Source of the DNA: Planctomyces sp. SH-PL62
GTDB taxonomy: Bacteria > Planctomycetota > Planctomycetia > Planctomycetales > Planctomycetaceae
Direction: 5' to 3'
DNA length: 45,097 bases
Assembly: GCA_945905295.1 (NCBI GenBank)
Contig: CAMDPX010000033.1
Span: forward strand, 1-45,097
The translations under genes and the position numbers were made by a program. Under the pieces are notes generated by a model. It was not told the origin of the DNA. It was given only the letters and a program-made list of their open reading frames with translations, and made no database searches. Numbering within the stretch: position 1 is the stretch's first letter; the number at the start of each line of letters is the position of its first letter. Positions 1-8,022 of this stretch are shown here, one piece after another.

Positions 1-108
1 TCAGGTCTCCTCGGTCGAGCGGCAAGACATTCCGAGTTCCGCGCTGCTTGGCCGTTCAGGGAGACCTTCGGTCGGGCCGGGTGGCTCGGTCAGGAGACCG
101 GCCACAAC
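1..108. repeat. Partial copy of a 28-bp inverted-repeat element
   Basis: This is the right-hand part of the element seen complete at 1164-1312. The 28-bp terminal arm is at 81-108 and is identical to 1285-1312. An inner pair, AGGTCTCC at 3-10 and GGAGACCT at 60-67, matches the inner pair of the other copy. The left terminal arm would lie before the window start. As in the complete copy, the arm ends about 5 nt before the stop codon of a kinase tail. Confidence 0.75.
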
Positions 109-113
109 AGAGT

Positions 114-268
114 TATTTCCATTCGCGGGCGAATTGGAGGGCGCGTTGGCGGACTGGCTCGGTGAGGGTCTGGTCCGCTGCGATGGCGGCGAGACATTCG
201 CTCGGGGATTGGCCTTGGGCTCGCAGACTGTGGATCAGACTCAGCGCCTCACGCTCCGCTCGCAGCCG
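114..268 (-). pseudogene. Orphan 3' tail of a kinase-WD40 gene (copy 1)
   Basis: Read on the minus strand this encodes about 50 residues, from LRAEREALS to ALQFAREWK, followed by a TAA stop at 114-116. It matches the last ~50 residues of the intact kinase at 1317-4670. Homology stops abruptly at about 268, so no WD40 or kinase portion remains. It is a gene remnant or duplication by-product, not an independent gene. Positions 117-238 are identical to 1031-1152 at 120 of 122 bases. Confidence 0.75.
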
Positions 269-281
269 TTGTTGTGAACGG

Positions 282-698
282 TCACATGGGCGGTGGATGT
301 CGTCCTCGTTCGGCTTCCTCGTCTCGGATGATCAAGATTGACGGCCGATTCGTTTGCAGAGCGGTGATGGTGGCACGTCCCGTCGGTGTCAGCCCGATGA
401 TGATGTTGCCTCGCCAGCGAAAGTGGTCCGACCAAACTTGGCGGCGCGGATGAAACAGCCGCACCTTTCGGCTGGTCACTGAGTCAACTCCGGTTCGACG
501 AGCTTCTTTCCGAAGCGAACAGGACGTGCAAGCCAGCGCGAGATTTTCGGCGACGGTGGGGCCATCCGCGCTGACCGGTTGGATGTGGTCGATGTGAAAC
601 GTCGCCTCTTGGCCGATCTGTGCCAAGCCGCAGTATTCGCAACGGCCGTCGGCCCGTGCTTTCACCAGCCGACGCAGCGCAGCGGGAATGCCGCTCAT
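282..698 (-). CDS. HNH endonuclease family protein
   Basis: A 138-residue protein with a compact HNH nuclease domain. Residues ~17-24 carry a CEYC zinc knuckle (GRCEYCGL), followed by FHIDHIQPVS with the catalytic histidine, an Asn-rich segment (VAENLALAC), and a second knuckle CTSC near residue 57. The family consists of metal-dependent DNA nucleases found in restriction, mobile-element and stand-alone contexts; the substrate here is unknown. The start at 698 overlaps the stop of the 77-residue gene by four bases (ATGA), so the two are translationally coupled. The pair is flanked by near-identical fragments of a kinase 3' end, which suggests it is a mobile or duplicated cassette. The family call is sure; the role is not. 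Confidence 0.85.
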   Translation of the reverse strand: MSGIPAALRRLVKARADGRCEYCGLAQIGQEATFHIDHIQPVSADGPTVAENLALACTSCSLRKEARRTGVDSVTSRKVRLFHPRRQVWSDHFRWRGNIIIGLTPTGRATITALQTNRPSILIIRDEEAERGRHPPPM

Positions 699-928
699 CG
701 TTGCTTCGTCCCGGCCTTGCCGAGACGTTCCGAACGCAACCGCAGCAGCGTCAGAAACTCCGCGAGGTTCACTAGTCCCTCGGCTTCCGACCGTTCGGCG
801 ACGGTCAGCCGCCGACCCGAATCCTGCTTATCCAACAATTCCTGCAACCGCGCGTTGACCCCCGGCGGCAACCGAAATTCCGCTAGATCATCCGGCATCT
901 GCACTCGAATCGCGACCGTTTGCGGCAT
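695..928 (-). CDS. Small conserved protein coupled to the HNH nuclease
   Basis: A 77-residue soluble protein starting MPQTVAIRVQMPDDLAEF and containing LPPGVNARLQELLDKQ and a Leu/Arg-rich predicted helix near the C-terminus. The start at 928 is chosen because GGGAG lies about 8 nt upstream; longer in-frame extensions would run through the repeated kinase tail. From memory, similar short proteins occur directly upstream of HNH nuclease genes in cyanobacteria and planctomycetes, which makes a partner role likely. It could be an accessory or immunity-type protein, but no domain with known function was recognised. It overlaps the HNH start by 4 nt. Confidence 0.7.
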   Translation of the reverse strand: MPQTVAIRVQMPDDLAEFRLPPGVNARLQELLDKQDSGRRLTVAERSEAEGLVNLAEFLTLLRLRSERLGKAGTKQR

Positions 929-1023
929 GATCAACGCTCCCTGATTTCCAGCCTCACATTGCTCGCGGACGATTCTACGTCGCAGCGAGACCCGCGCCGA
1001 GCGCGTCGGGACGGAGTCCCAAC

Positions 1024-1152
1024 CTACGGCTTCCATTCGCGGGCGAATTGGAGGGCGCATTGGCGGACTGGCTCGGTGAGGGTCTGGTCCGCTGCGATGG
1101 CGGCGAGCCATTCGCTCGGGGATTGGCCTTGGGCTCGCAGACTGTGGATCAG
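1024..1152 (-). pseudogene. Orphan 3' tail of a kinase-WD40 gene (copy 2)
   Basis: The minus strand encodes IHSLRAQGQSPSEWLAAIA followed by DQTLTEPVRQ and ALQFAREWKP, then a TAG stop at 1024-1026. This is again the extreme C-terminus of a WD40 kinase. It matches copy 1 (114-268) at 120 of 122 bases but is clearly more distant from the tail of the intact neighbouring kinase. Both copies therefore derive from another paralogue. Upstream it runs into the inverted-repeat element at 1164 with no WD40 sequence. Confidence 0.7.
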
Positions 1153-1163
1153 CCCACGTTTTA

Positions 1164-1312
1164 GTTGTGGCCGGTCTCCTGACCGAGCCACGGTTCGTTG
1201 ACCGATAGGTCTCCGCGTTCGTGCGGGAAAACATCCCGACTTCAATGCTGGTTGCCCGTTCGGGGAGACCTTCGGTCGGGCCGGGTGGCTCGGTCAGGAG
1301 ACCGGCCACAAC
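1164..1312. repeat. 149-bp element with perfect 28-bp inverted ends
   Basis: The arms 1164-1191 and 1285-1312 are perfect reverse complements over 28 bases, starting GTTGTGGCCGGTCTCC and ending GGAGACCGGCCACAAC. An inner pair, AGGTCTCC near 1206 and GGAGACCT near 1264, gives a nested structure. There is no room for a gene. It lies 4 nt downstream of the kinase stop codon and has a second, partial copy at 1-108 in the same position relative to a kinase tail. MITE-like or REP-like; no target duplication could be defined. Confidence 0.8.
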
Positions 1313-1316
1313 AGAG

Positions 1317-4300
1317 TCATTTCCAATCGCGGGCGAATTGGAGGGCGCGTTGGCGGACTGGCTCGGTGAGGGTCTGGTCCGTGGCGATGGCGTCGAGCCA
1401 TTCGCTCTGCGGTTTGTCTTGGTCTCGCAGCCAGTGGATCTGACTCAACGCCTCACGCTCCGCTCGCAGTTCCGGTGTCCACGGCCGTGCGTCCCACACC
1501 TTCACCGTCCCATCCAAGCCCGCCGACGCCAGCCGTTTCCCGTCCGGACTGAACGCCACGCTCGTTACAAGGTTTTTGTGCCCTTTCAACGTGAGCGACT
1601 CCGCTCCGCTCGTGGCGTCCCAAACCTTCACCGTCCCATCATAACTTGCCGACGCCAACCGTTTCCCATCCGGGCTGAACGCCACGCTCATGACCGCGTT
1701 GGTGTGCCCTTTCAACGTGAGCGACTCCGCTCCGTTCGTGGCGTCCCACACCTTCACCGTCTGATCCCAGCTTGCCGACGCCAGCCGTTTCCCGTCCGGG
1801 CTGAACGCCACGCTATTGACCGGGCTGGTGTGCCCTTTCAACGTGAGCGACTCCGCTCCGTTCGTGGCATCCCACACTTTCACCGTCTCATTCCCGCTTG
1901 CCGACGCCAGTCGTTTACCGTCCGGGCTAAACGTCACGCTACTGACCCCGCCGGTGTGCCCTTTCAACGTGAGCGACTCTGCTCCGTTCGTGGCATCCCA
2001 CACTTTCACCGTCTCATCCCCGCTTGCCGACGCCAGCCGGTTCCCGTTTGGGCTGAACGCCACGCTATAGACATAGCTGATGTGCCCTTTCAACGTGAGC
2101 GACTCCGCTCCGCTCGTGGCGTCCCACACTCTCACCGTCTGATCATCCCAGCCTGCCGACGCCAGCCGTTTCCCGTCCGCGCTGAACGCCACGCTCTTGA
2201 CCATGTCGGTGTGCCCTTTCAATGTGAGCAACTCCGCTCCGCTCGTGGCGTCCCACAGCTTCACCGTCCGGTCATAACCCGCCGACGCCAGCCGTTTCCC
2301 GTCCGGGCTGAACACCACGCTCTCGACCCCGTTGTTGTGCCCTCTCAACGTGAGCGACTCCGCTCCGCTCGTGGCGTCCCACACCTTCACCGTCTGGTCC
2401 GAGCTTGCCGATGCCAGCCGTTTCCCGTCAGGGCTGAACACCACACTCTGGACCCTGTCGGTGTGCCCTTTCAACGTGAGCGACTCCGCGCCGTTCGTGG
2501 CGTCCCACACCTTCACCGTCTGATCCCAGCTTGCCGACGCCAGTCGTTTCCCGTCCGGGCTAAACGTCACGCTACTGACCCCGCCGGTGTGCCCTTCCAA
2601 CGTGAGCGACTCCGCTCCGCTCGTGCCGTCCCACACCTTCGCCGTCCCATCATAGCTTGCAGACGCAAGCCGCTTCCCGTCCGGGCTGAACGCCACGCTA
2701 TAGACATGGCTGATGTGCCCTTTCAACGTGAGCGACTCCGCTCCGTTCGTGGCGTCCCACACCTTCACTGTCTGATCCCAGCTTGCCGACGCCAGCCGTT
2801 TCCCGTCCGGGCTGAACGCCACGCTATGGACCGCGTGGGCGTGCCCTTGAAGATTCAGCTTGTAGGTATGGGCCACGCGGTTCCAGTAATGCCATTCGAA
2901 GCCGCGCAGGTCGTGCTCGCCAGTTTGTGGTTCCTGCTGTTTGAGGAGTTCGATGAGCCTACCAACTCGTGAATCATGCCATGCCGCCTGGCCGAGATTC
3001 ATCTGAGAGAAGTACAAGCCTCGGCACGCCTCGTCCGCCTTTACGTCCGCCCGCTCCTTTTCGATTTGCGCGTCTCGCGCTTTGTTATTCGCTCGGACCG
3101 TTTCCTTCAGCAAAGCCCGATTGCGCGTGGCGGACTGAAACGCGAAAAACATCGACACGGTCATGCCGGTCAGCAGAGACACGGCGAGGAACACGCTCAG
3201 CGCGGCCACGGCGGGATTGCGGCGACGCCAGAGGCGGAGGCGTTCCCACGGGGTGGTGCGATAGACGGAGACCGGTTGATGGGCCAGAGACCGCTTGACG
3301 TCGGCGGCCAAGGCTTTCGCGTCGAGGTAACGCTCGTCCCGCTTCTTGGCCATCGCGGTGGCACAGATCGCGTCGTGTTCTCGCGAGATCGTCGCATCGA
3401 GGTCGCGCGCTCGCGGCGTGGGGGATTCGCTGATGCGCTGCAACAGTGACATCACGCCACCCCGCTTGTCGGGGTGGTTCCCGCGCTTTTGCACTACGTC
3501 AGCATTTGGCTGTTGCACGACTTCTTCTTCGGAGGGATTCGGGTAGTGCAGAAGCGCGGGAACCACTTGGGCAAGCCCACTGGCGGGAGGATCGGGAGGG
3601 GCGGCATCGGCGCGATGCGGGGCTTGTCCCGTGAGGATTTCAAAGAGGATGGTGCCCAGGCCGTAGATGTCGGTGCGGTGGTCGAGCAGGTCGACTCGGC
3701 CGGCGGCTTGTTCGGGGGACATGTAGGCGGGCGTGCCGGGAGTGGCTCCCAGGCGCGTCGCCGGCGATTGAGCATCGTCGGTGAGCACCACCGGTGCGGT
3801 CTCTTCGTCCGCGCTGCCGATCTGTTTGGCCAGGCCCCAGTCGAGCACGATCGCTTCGCCGTAGTCGCCCAGGACGATGTTCTCCGGCTTCAAGTCGCGG
3901 TGAATGATGCCGCGCGAGTGCGCGTAGGCCAACGCCTCGCACACATTCACGAAGACGTTCAATAGCCGAGGCAGCGACAGCGGGTCTTCGCGGCCGGCTC
4001 GAAGTTGTTCGTGATGCCGGCGGATCGCTTTCGAGAGCGTTTCGCCTTTGACCAGCTTCATCGTGTAGAACGGCCGGCTGCCGTCACGGTGGACTTCGTA
4101 GACCGGCACGATGTTGGGGTGCTGCAATTGCCCGGTGATCTGGGCCTCTTTGATCAGCCGCCGCACCGCCTCGGTCGAGGCCGAGCCGGGCTTCACTTCC
4201 TTGAGCGCGACCTCGCGAGCCAGATCGTTGTCCCGCGCCAGCCAAACTTTGCCGAGTCCCCCTTTGCCGACTTCGCTGACCCAGGTGTAGCGTGACTTGG

Positions 4301-4670
4301 GCTGCTCCGGTTCGCCGAGCGTTTCGCCAATCGTTTCGATCAGCACCGGCCCGCTCGACGGCCACGAACTGAGCGACTGCTGGATGTCGGCATCCTGGAC
4401 TTGCTTGATCGCGTCGCAGACGTCGCCACGCACGACCGAGTTCAACGTGACTCGCGGATCGTGCTGATGCTTCGCCAGCTTGCGTTCGAGTTGCTTCTCG
4501 ACGAAGCCGCGATCCTCGGCGCTGATCCAACCCCGCTCGACGAGCAAGTCGGCAATCGGTTTCGATTTGTCGGCGACCCACGCTCGGCAAGCGGCGGTGA
4601 GCTGCGCGAGGTCGATCAAATCGCTCTCAAAGGCCAGCACGGCAAACAGCAAATGGCGATCAGTTGTCAT
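1317..4670 (-). CDS. Membrane Ser/Thr protein kinase with 11 WD40 repeats
   Basis: An 1117-residue Hanks-type kinase. An N-terminal ~125-residue region precedes the kinase domain (~128-440) with G-loop GKGGLGKV at 135-142, lysine K157 (VALKEV), catalytic loop HRDLKPEN at 257-264, DWG in place of DFG at 277-279, and GTPAYMSPEQA near 312. A hydrophobic segment at ~487-511 follows WRRRNP, so the kinase is cytoplasmic and the WD40 part probably lies across the membrane. Eleven ~42-residue WD40 blades (SVAFSPDGKRLASAS...VKVWD) fill the C-terminal half, ending in a 50-residue tail. The start MTTDRHLL at 4670 is preceded by GAGG about 6 nt upstream. An unusual ~40-residue insert around residues 370-405 is encoded by a palindrome. 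The likely role is phospho-signalling; the substrate is unknown. Confidence 0.92.
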   Translation of the reverse strand: MTTDRHLLFAVLAFESDLIDLAQLTAACRAWVADKSKPIADLLVERGWISAEDRGFVEKQLERKLAKHQHDPRVTLNSVVRGDVCDAIKQVQDADIQQSLSSWPSSGPVLIETIGETLGEPEQPKSRYTWVSEVGKGGLGKVWLARDNDLAREVALKEVKPGSASTEAVRRLIKEAQITGQLQHPNIVPVYEVHRDGSRPFYTMKLVKGETLSKAIRRHHEQLRAGREDPLSLPRLLNVFVNVCEALAYAHSRGIIHRDLKPENIVLGDYGEAIVLDWGLAKQIGSADEETAPVVLTDDAQSPATRLGATPGTPAYMSPEQAAGRVDLLDHRTDIYGLGTILFEILTGQAPHRADAAPPDPPASGLAQVVPALLHYPNPSEEEVVQQPNADVVQKRGNHPDKRGGVMSLLQRISESPTPRARDLDATISREHDAICATAMAKKRDERYLDAKALAADVKRSLAHQPVSVYRTTPWERLRLWRRRNPAVAALSVFLAVSLLTGMTVSMFFAFQSATRNRALLKETVRANNKARDAQIEKERADVKADEACRGLYFSQMNLGQAAWHDSRVGRLIELLKQQEPQTGEHDLRGFEWHYWNRVAHTYKLNLQGHAHAVHSVAFSPDGKRLASASWDQTVKVWDATNGAESLTLKGHISHVYSVAFSPDGKRLASASYDGTAKVWDGTSGAESLTLEGHTGGVSSVTFSPDGKRLASASWDQTVKVWDATNGAESLTLKGHTDRVQSVVFSPDGKRLASASSDQTVKVWDATSGAESLTLRGHNNGVESVVFSPDGKRLASAGYDRTVKLWDATSGAELLTLKGHTDMVKSVAFSADGKRLASAGWDDQTVRVWDATSGAESLTLKGHISYVYSVAFSPNGNRLASASGDETVKVWDATNGAESLTLKGHTGGVSSVTFSPDGKRLASASGNETVKVWDATNGAESLTLKGHTSPVNSVAFSPDGKRLASASWDQTVKVWDATNGAESLTLKGHTNAVMSVAFSPDGKRLASASYDGTVKVWDATSGAESLTLKGHKNLVTSVAFSPDGKRLASAGLDGTVKVWDARPWTPELRAEREALSQIHWLRDQDKPQSEWLDAIATDQTLTEPVRQRALQFARDWK
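1490..2860 (-). repeat. WD40 coding tandem array, 126-bp period
   Basis: Eleven consecutive 126-bp units (one of 129 bp, with WDDQT) encode the WD40 blades of the kinase. Units are very similar at the DNA level; for example AACGTGAGCGACTCCGCTCC recurs in most of them on the plus strand. Long blocks are unchanged between non-adjacent units, which suggests homogenisation by recombination. Confidence 0.9.
3456..3584. repeat. Palindromic element inside the kinase gene
   Basis: Arms 3474-3497 and 3543-3566 are reverse complements at 23 of 24 bases, with a 45-base spacer. Weaker pairing continues outward to about 3456 and 3584. It is translated in frame as the segment from GLAQVVPALLHYP to KRGGVMSLLQ between the kinase catalytic core and the LLQRI motif, where related kinases are expected to be shorter. 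It looks like a palindromic repeat that inserted without breaking the frame. Confidence 0.7.
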
Positions 4671-4991
4671 GGGATGCCTCGGCTGGATGAAGAGAAAAGT
4701 CAAACCTAACGGAGACAATTTGTTGGTAGGTGTCCGAGGCTATCGCGATGGATTGGCCGCAACAACTCGGCGCGGTTCGGTGCAGAGTTGCAAGAGGTCG
4801 GGTTTGTCGTGATCAGTTCTGACACGTTTCTCGCGGCCGGTCGGCTTCACGAAGTTGGCCGTGCGGATAGACTCATCGCCCGCGAGAGGAGTCTCTGGTA
4901 TCCTGTCGTCGTCCTGGAATGACTCGTTCATCGCGACTCGGCGAATCGTTCTGGCCTGCGTGGGAAAAACCATCATTTGCGAGGAAGTCCC
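4671..4991. other. Divergent intergenic region, kinase / HtrA-like gene
   Basis: About 320 bp separate the minus-strand kinase from the plus-strand protease, so promoters for both should lie here. No convincing -35/-10 pair could be assigned; TGGTATCCT near 4898 could be an extended -10 for the plus strand, but this is weak. A 63-codon minus-strand frame (4740-4931) exists, but it has no good ribosome site and no recognisable content. Confidence 0.4.
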
Positions 4992-6761
4992 GTGAACGAG
5001 ACCTCGATCAAAATTCTCGCCGTCGGCATCTTGCTGACGCTGGTTGGCCCGATGGCAGATGCGGCGCGTGTTTCGGCGGCAGATCAGATCGTTCGCGAGG
5101 CGGAGTTGAAGCGTGTCGAAGTCATCAACCGAATCGCTCCGACGGTTGTGGCCGTCTTCGCGAAAGGTGGAGCCGGTGGCGGGTCAGGAGTACTCATCAG
5201 CAAGGACGGGGTCGCGCTGACGAACTTTCACGTCGTCAGCGGGCTGGGACCGTTCATGAAGTGTGGCCTCAATGATGGCGTGCTGTACGACGCGGTGCTG
5301 GTGGGGATTGATCCGACCGGCGACGTGGCGCTCATCAAGATGCTCGGCCGGGATGATTTTCCGATCGCGACGCTGGGTGACAGCGACAAGCTGGAGATCG
5401 GTGATTGGACCTATGTGATGGGTAACCCGTTTCTGTTGGCGACCGACTTTCAGCCGACAGTCACGTATGGCATCGTCAGCGGGACTCATCGCTATCAGCC
5501 GCCGGCCGGGACGTGGCTCGAATACACCGACTGCATTCAGGTCGATACGTCGATCAATCCGGGCAACTCTGGCGGGCCTCTGTTCAATTCAGTGGGCGAG
5601 CTAGTTGGCATCAACGGCCGAGGTTCGTTCGAGAAGCGCGGTCGAGTGAACTCCGGCGCGGGTTACGCAATCTCGATCAATCAGATCAAGTTCTTCCACG
5701 ATCAACTCAAGGCGGGCCGAGTGGTCGATCATGCGACGCTGGGTGCGACGGTCACGACAGACAGCGACGGTGGCGTGGTCGTCAACGGCATCTTGGAATC
5801 ATCCGATGTGTATCGTCGCGGGCTGCGTAGCGGCGACGAACTCGTGAGCTTCGCGGGGCGGCCGATTCATACCGTCAATCAGTACAAGAACATTCTCGGT
5901 ATCTATCCGAAGGACTGGATGCTGCCAATCGTCTTTCGGCATGAAGGGGAGCGCCGCGAGATTCACGCTCGGCTGCGCGGCTTGCATGCGAAGTCCGAGT
6001 TGATGCCGAATGCCCCGAAGCGCCCGCAGCAACCGCCGCCCAAAAAGGGCAAGGACGGCAAGCCGGAGAAGCGACCGGACCAGCCGCTGCCCCCTCGGCC
6101 CGATCCGCAGGCGGAAGCTTTGAAGAAGGCGATTCCGGAAGAGTGGAAGAGTTGGTTCATCGCGAAGACCGGCTATGCGAACTATCGCTTCAATCAATTG
6201 GAACAGGATCGAGTCTTTGCACCGCTGAAATCGCTGGGCGATTTCGCTTCGGCAACGGGTTCGTGGCGTCTGACTGGCCAATCGACGGCGGGTGATAAGT
6301 TCGAATTGACGCTCGCCGTCAAAGGCGTCGGCTTGGAGATTCGCGACTCGGCATTCTTTCAGCAGCTTGAGGATTCGGACGCGGCGGACGAACCGCCCGG
6401 CACTGGCGGATTCTTAATCGCCGCACACCAATTGCGGTTGTTGCTCAGCAAAGGCTCGTCGGCATTCACGGAGTGTTTCTATTTCGGCAGCGAACCGCTT
6501 GATGGGCGTGGCGAATTGGTGGACGTGATCGTTACGACGCTCTCCGCCGTTGATAGCCGCTGGTTCTTCAGCCGTGCATCGGGTCAACTCGTGGGGCTGG
6601 ATAGTCGACTGCACGAAGACGAAGAAGCGTGCTCGGTCCGGTTTGATGGCTGGAACGATTTCGGTGGTCGCCGATTGCCGGCAACGTGGCAGGTCCGCAG
6701 CGGCGAGAAGGAGTTCGCGATCCTGAAGGTTTCCAAGGCGGATCTGGCGGGAAAGAAGTAA
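4992..6761 (+). CDS. Exported HtrA/DegP-like serine protease with PDZ
   Basis: A 589-residue trypsin-fold protease. The GTG start at 4992 is chosen because GAGGAAG lies 5-6 nt upstream; a TTG at 4977 is the alternative. A signal peptide (hydrophobic ILAVGILLTLVGP, then ADAARVSA) sends it to the periplasm. The triad is complete: H80 (LTNFHVV), D111 (GDVALIKM) and S193 in NPGNSGGPL. A PDZ domain follows at ~245-340 (RRGLRSGDELVSFAGRPI). A Pro/Lys-rich linker at ~350-385 leads to a ~200-residue C-terminal domain that was not recognised. It is the first of three HtrA-like genes in tandem and the only one that looks catalytically competent. The expected role is periplasmic proteolysis or quality control. 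Confidence 0.9.
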   Translation: MNETSIKILAVGILLTLVGPMADAARVSAADQIVREAELKRVEVINRIAPTVVAVFAKGGAGGGSGVLISKDGVALTNFHVVSGLGPFMKCGLNDGVLYDAVLVGIDPTGDVALIKMLGRDDFPIATLGDSDKLEIGDWTYVMGNPFLLATDFQPTVTYGIVSGTHRYQPPAGTWLEYTDCIQVDTSINPGNSGGPLFNSVGELVGINGRGSFEKRGRVNSGAGYAISINQIKFFHDQLKAGRVVDHATLGATVTTDSDGGVVVNGILESSDVYRRGLRSGDELVSFAGRPIHTVNQYKNILGIYPKDWMLPIVFRHEGERREIHARLRGLHAKSELMPNAPKRPQQPPPKKGKDGKPEKRPDQPLPPRPDPQAEALKKAIPEEWKSWFIAKTGYANYRFNQLEQDRVFAPLKSLGDFASATGSWRLTGQSTAGDKFELTLAVKGVGLEIRDSAFFQQLEDSDAADEPPGTGGFLIAAHQLRLLLSKGSSAFTECFYFGSEPLDGRGELVDVIVTTLSAVDSRWFFSRASGQLVGLDSRLHEDEEACSVRFDGWNDFGGRRLPATWQVRSGEKEFAILKVSKADLAGKK

Positions 6762-6769
6762 GGGGGACT

Positions 6770-6889
6770 GCAAATTGAGAATTGCAAATTGCAAATTGCA
6801 AATTGAACAGCAGCCAAGGCTCGCGGTGTCGATCAAGTGTCGCCTCATGCAATTCGCAATTTGCATTTTGCAATTTGCAATTTGCAATG
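6770..6889. repeat. AATTTGCAATTTGCAA inverted repeat
   Basis: Left arm 6770-6804 is made of iterated GCAAATT; right arm 6850-6889 is its approximate reverse complement, iterated CAATTTG. The spacer is about 45 bases. It is strikingly AT-rich compared with its GC-rich surroundings. It sits between two HtrA-like genes and overlaps the 5' end of the second, where the right arm is translated as part of the signal peptide. Confidence 0.85.
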
Positions 6890-7893
6890 CGTTCCTCACC
6901 TCCGAAACCAGCGCTCAAACGACTCGCGAGACCATCGCCGCTGTGCAGCCAAAGGTTGTGAAGATCTTCGGAGCGGGCGGCATCAAAGGACTGGCGTCTC
7001 ACGGGACTGGCTTCTTCGTCAGTAAAGAAGGCCACATCGCGACGATCTGGAGCCATGTGCTCGATGCGGATGTCGTCGGTGTTGTGCTGTCGGACGGCCG
7101 GCGATTCACGGCGAAGGTGTTGGGGGCAGAACCGCAGTTGGCGTTGGCGGTGCTCAAGCTCAACAACGCGGACGGAATCGAGTTTCCATTCTTTCATGCG
7201 GACGAGGCGATCTCAGCCGGGTCGGGGACGCGCGTGCTGGGGTTCAGCAACATGTTCAACGTCGCGGCCGGTGACGAACCAGTCTCGGTCGTGCATGGCG
7301 TGATCGCAGCGAAAACGACGATTGAGGCTCGGCGCGGTGTGTTCGACAGTCCGTATTCGGGGCCGGTGTTCGTGGTCGATGGTGTGACGAATAACTCCGG
7401 AGCGGCCGGAGGCGTGCTGACGACTCGCGATGGTTTGTTGCTCGGCATGATTGGACTCGAACTGCGGAACGCGAAGTCGAATACCTGGATGAACTACGCG
7501 ATCCCTGTGAAAGAGCTGAGCAGTTCGATCGGCCAAATCATCTCCGGCAAGTTTGAGCAAAAGCGAGATCCTCGCAGCGACGACACCGAACCGTCGGCCA
7601 AGCCGCGCCGTTACAAGCCGCTCGATTTCGGATTCCTGTTGGTGCCTGATGTGGTCGATCGTACGCCCGCGTTCATCGACTCGACTTTGCCAGACAGCGC
7701 TGCTGCGAAGGTTGGCTTGAAACCCGACGATCTTGTGCTATTCGTGAACGACGAACTGATTCAGTCCTGCCGAGCGTTGCAGGACGCGATTGGGCGGCTT
7801 GAGTCCGGCGATCAGCTTCGTTTAGTCGTGCGTCGTGGCAACGAACTGGTCAACGTTGAGATGCTCGTCCCCAAGAAACGTGAGAAAGAATGA
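6775..7893 (+). CDS. Exported HtrA-like pseudoprotease with PDZ
   Basis: A trypsin-fold protein of 372 residues from a TTG at 6775, which has AGGGGG about 7 nt upstream; an ATG at 6847 (348 residues) is the alternative but lacks a ribosome site. Compared with active HtrA, the His position of GYILTNNHVV is S93 with a His one residue later, the Asp position is A123 (PQLALAVLKL), and the Ser position is A211 (NNSGAAGGVL for GNSGGPL). Proteolysis is therefore unlikely. A C-terminal PDZ domain at ~290-365 (AAAKVGLKPDDLVLFVND) is kept. The hydrophobic signal segment MQFAICILQFAIC is encoded by the palindromic repeat. The gap to the upstream gene is 13 nt, so the two are probably cotranscribed. The likely role is substrate binding or adaptor. 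Confidence 0.82.
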   Translation: MRIANCKLQIEQQPRLAVSIKCRLMQFAICILQFAICNAFLTSETSAQTTRETIAAVQPKVVKIFGAGGIKGLASHGTGFFVSKEGHIATIWSHVLDADVVGVVLSDGRRFTAKVLGAEPQLALAVLKLNNADGIEFPFFHADEAISAGSGTRVLGFSNMFNVAAGDEPVSVVHGVIAAKTTIEARRGVFDSPYSGPVFVVDGVTNNSGAAGGVLTTRDGLLLGMIGLELRNAKSNTWMNYAIPVKELSSSIGQIISGKFEQKRDPRSDDTEPSAKPRRYKPLDFGFLLVPDVVDRTPAFIDSTLPDSAAAKVGLKPDDLVLFVNDELIQSCRALQDAIGRLESGDQLRLVVRRGNELVNVEMLVPKKREKE

Positions 7894-7905
7894 GCCCGGC
7901 TGATT

Positions 7906-7992
7906 GCTGAAAGCTGATGGCAGATAGCTGTTATCCCAACCCTTGCTCATATCGAGTTTGAGATAACCGCCAACAGCCATCAGCCTACAGCC
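7906..7992. repeat. Imperfect inverted repeat between HtrA-like genes
   Basis: Arms 7906-7935 (GCTGAAAGCTGATGGC...) and 7962-7992 (...GCCATCAGCCTACAGCC) pair imperfectly, at about 22 of 31 positions, around a 26-base loop. Its flavour resembles the palindrome at 20483-20584. It fills most of the 129-bp gap before the third HtrA-like gene. Confidence 0.6.
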
Positions 7993-8022
7993 GTCGGCCA
8001 GACAGAATAGCCGAGGTGACTC

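Noticed and set aside
1221-2972. 583-codon plus-strand frame rich in Arg/His/Pro repeats
   Set aside because: It is the antisense shadow of the WD40 array of the kinase, and its period equals the WD40 unit.
4740-4931. 63-codon minus-strand frame between the kinase and the protease
   Set aside because: No good ribosome site, hydrophilic unremarkable sequence, and it lies in the region expected to hold divergent promoters. It could be real but cannot be supported.
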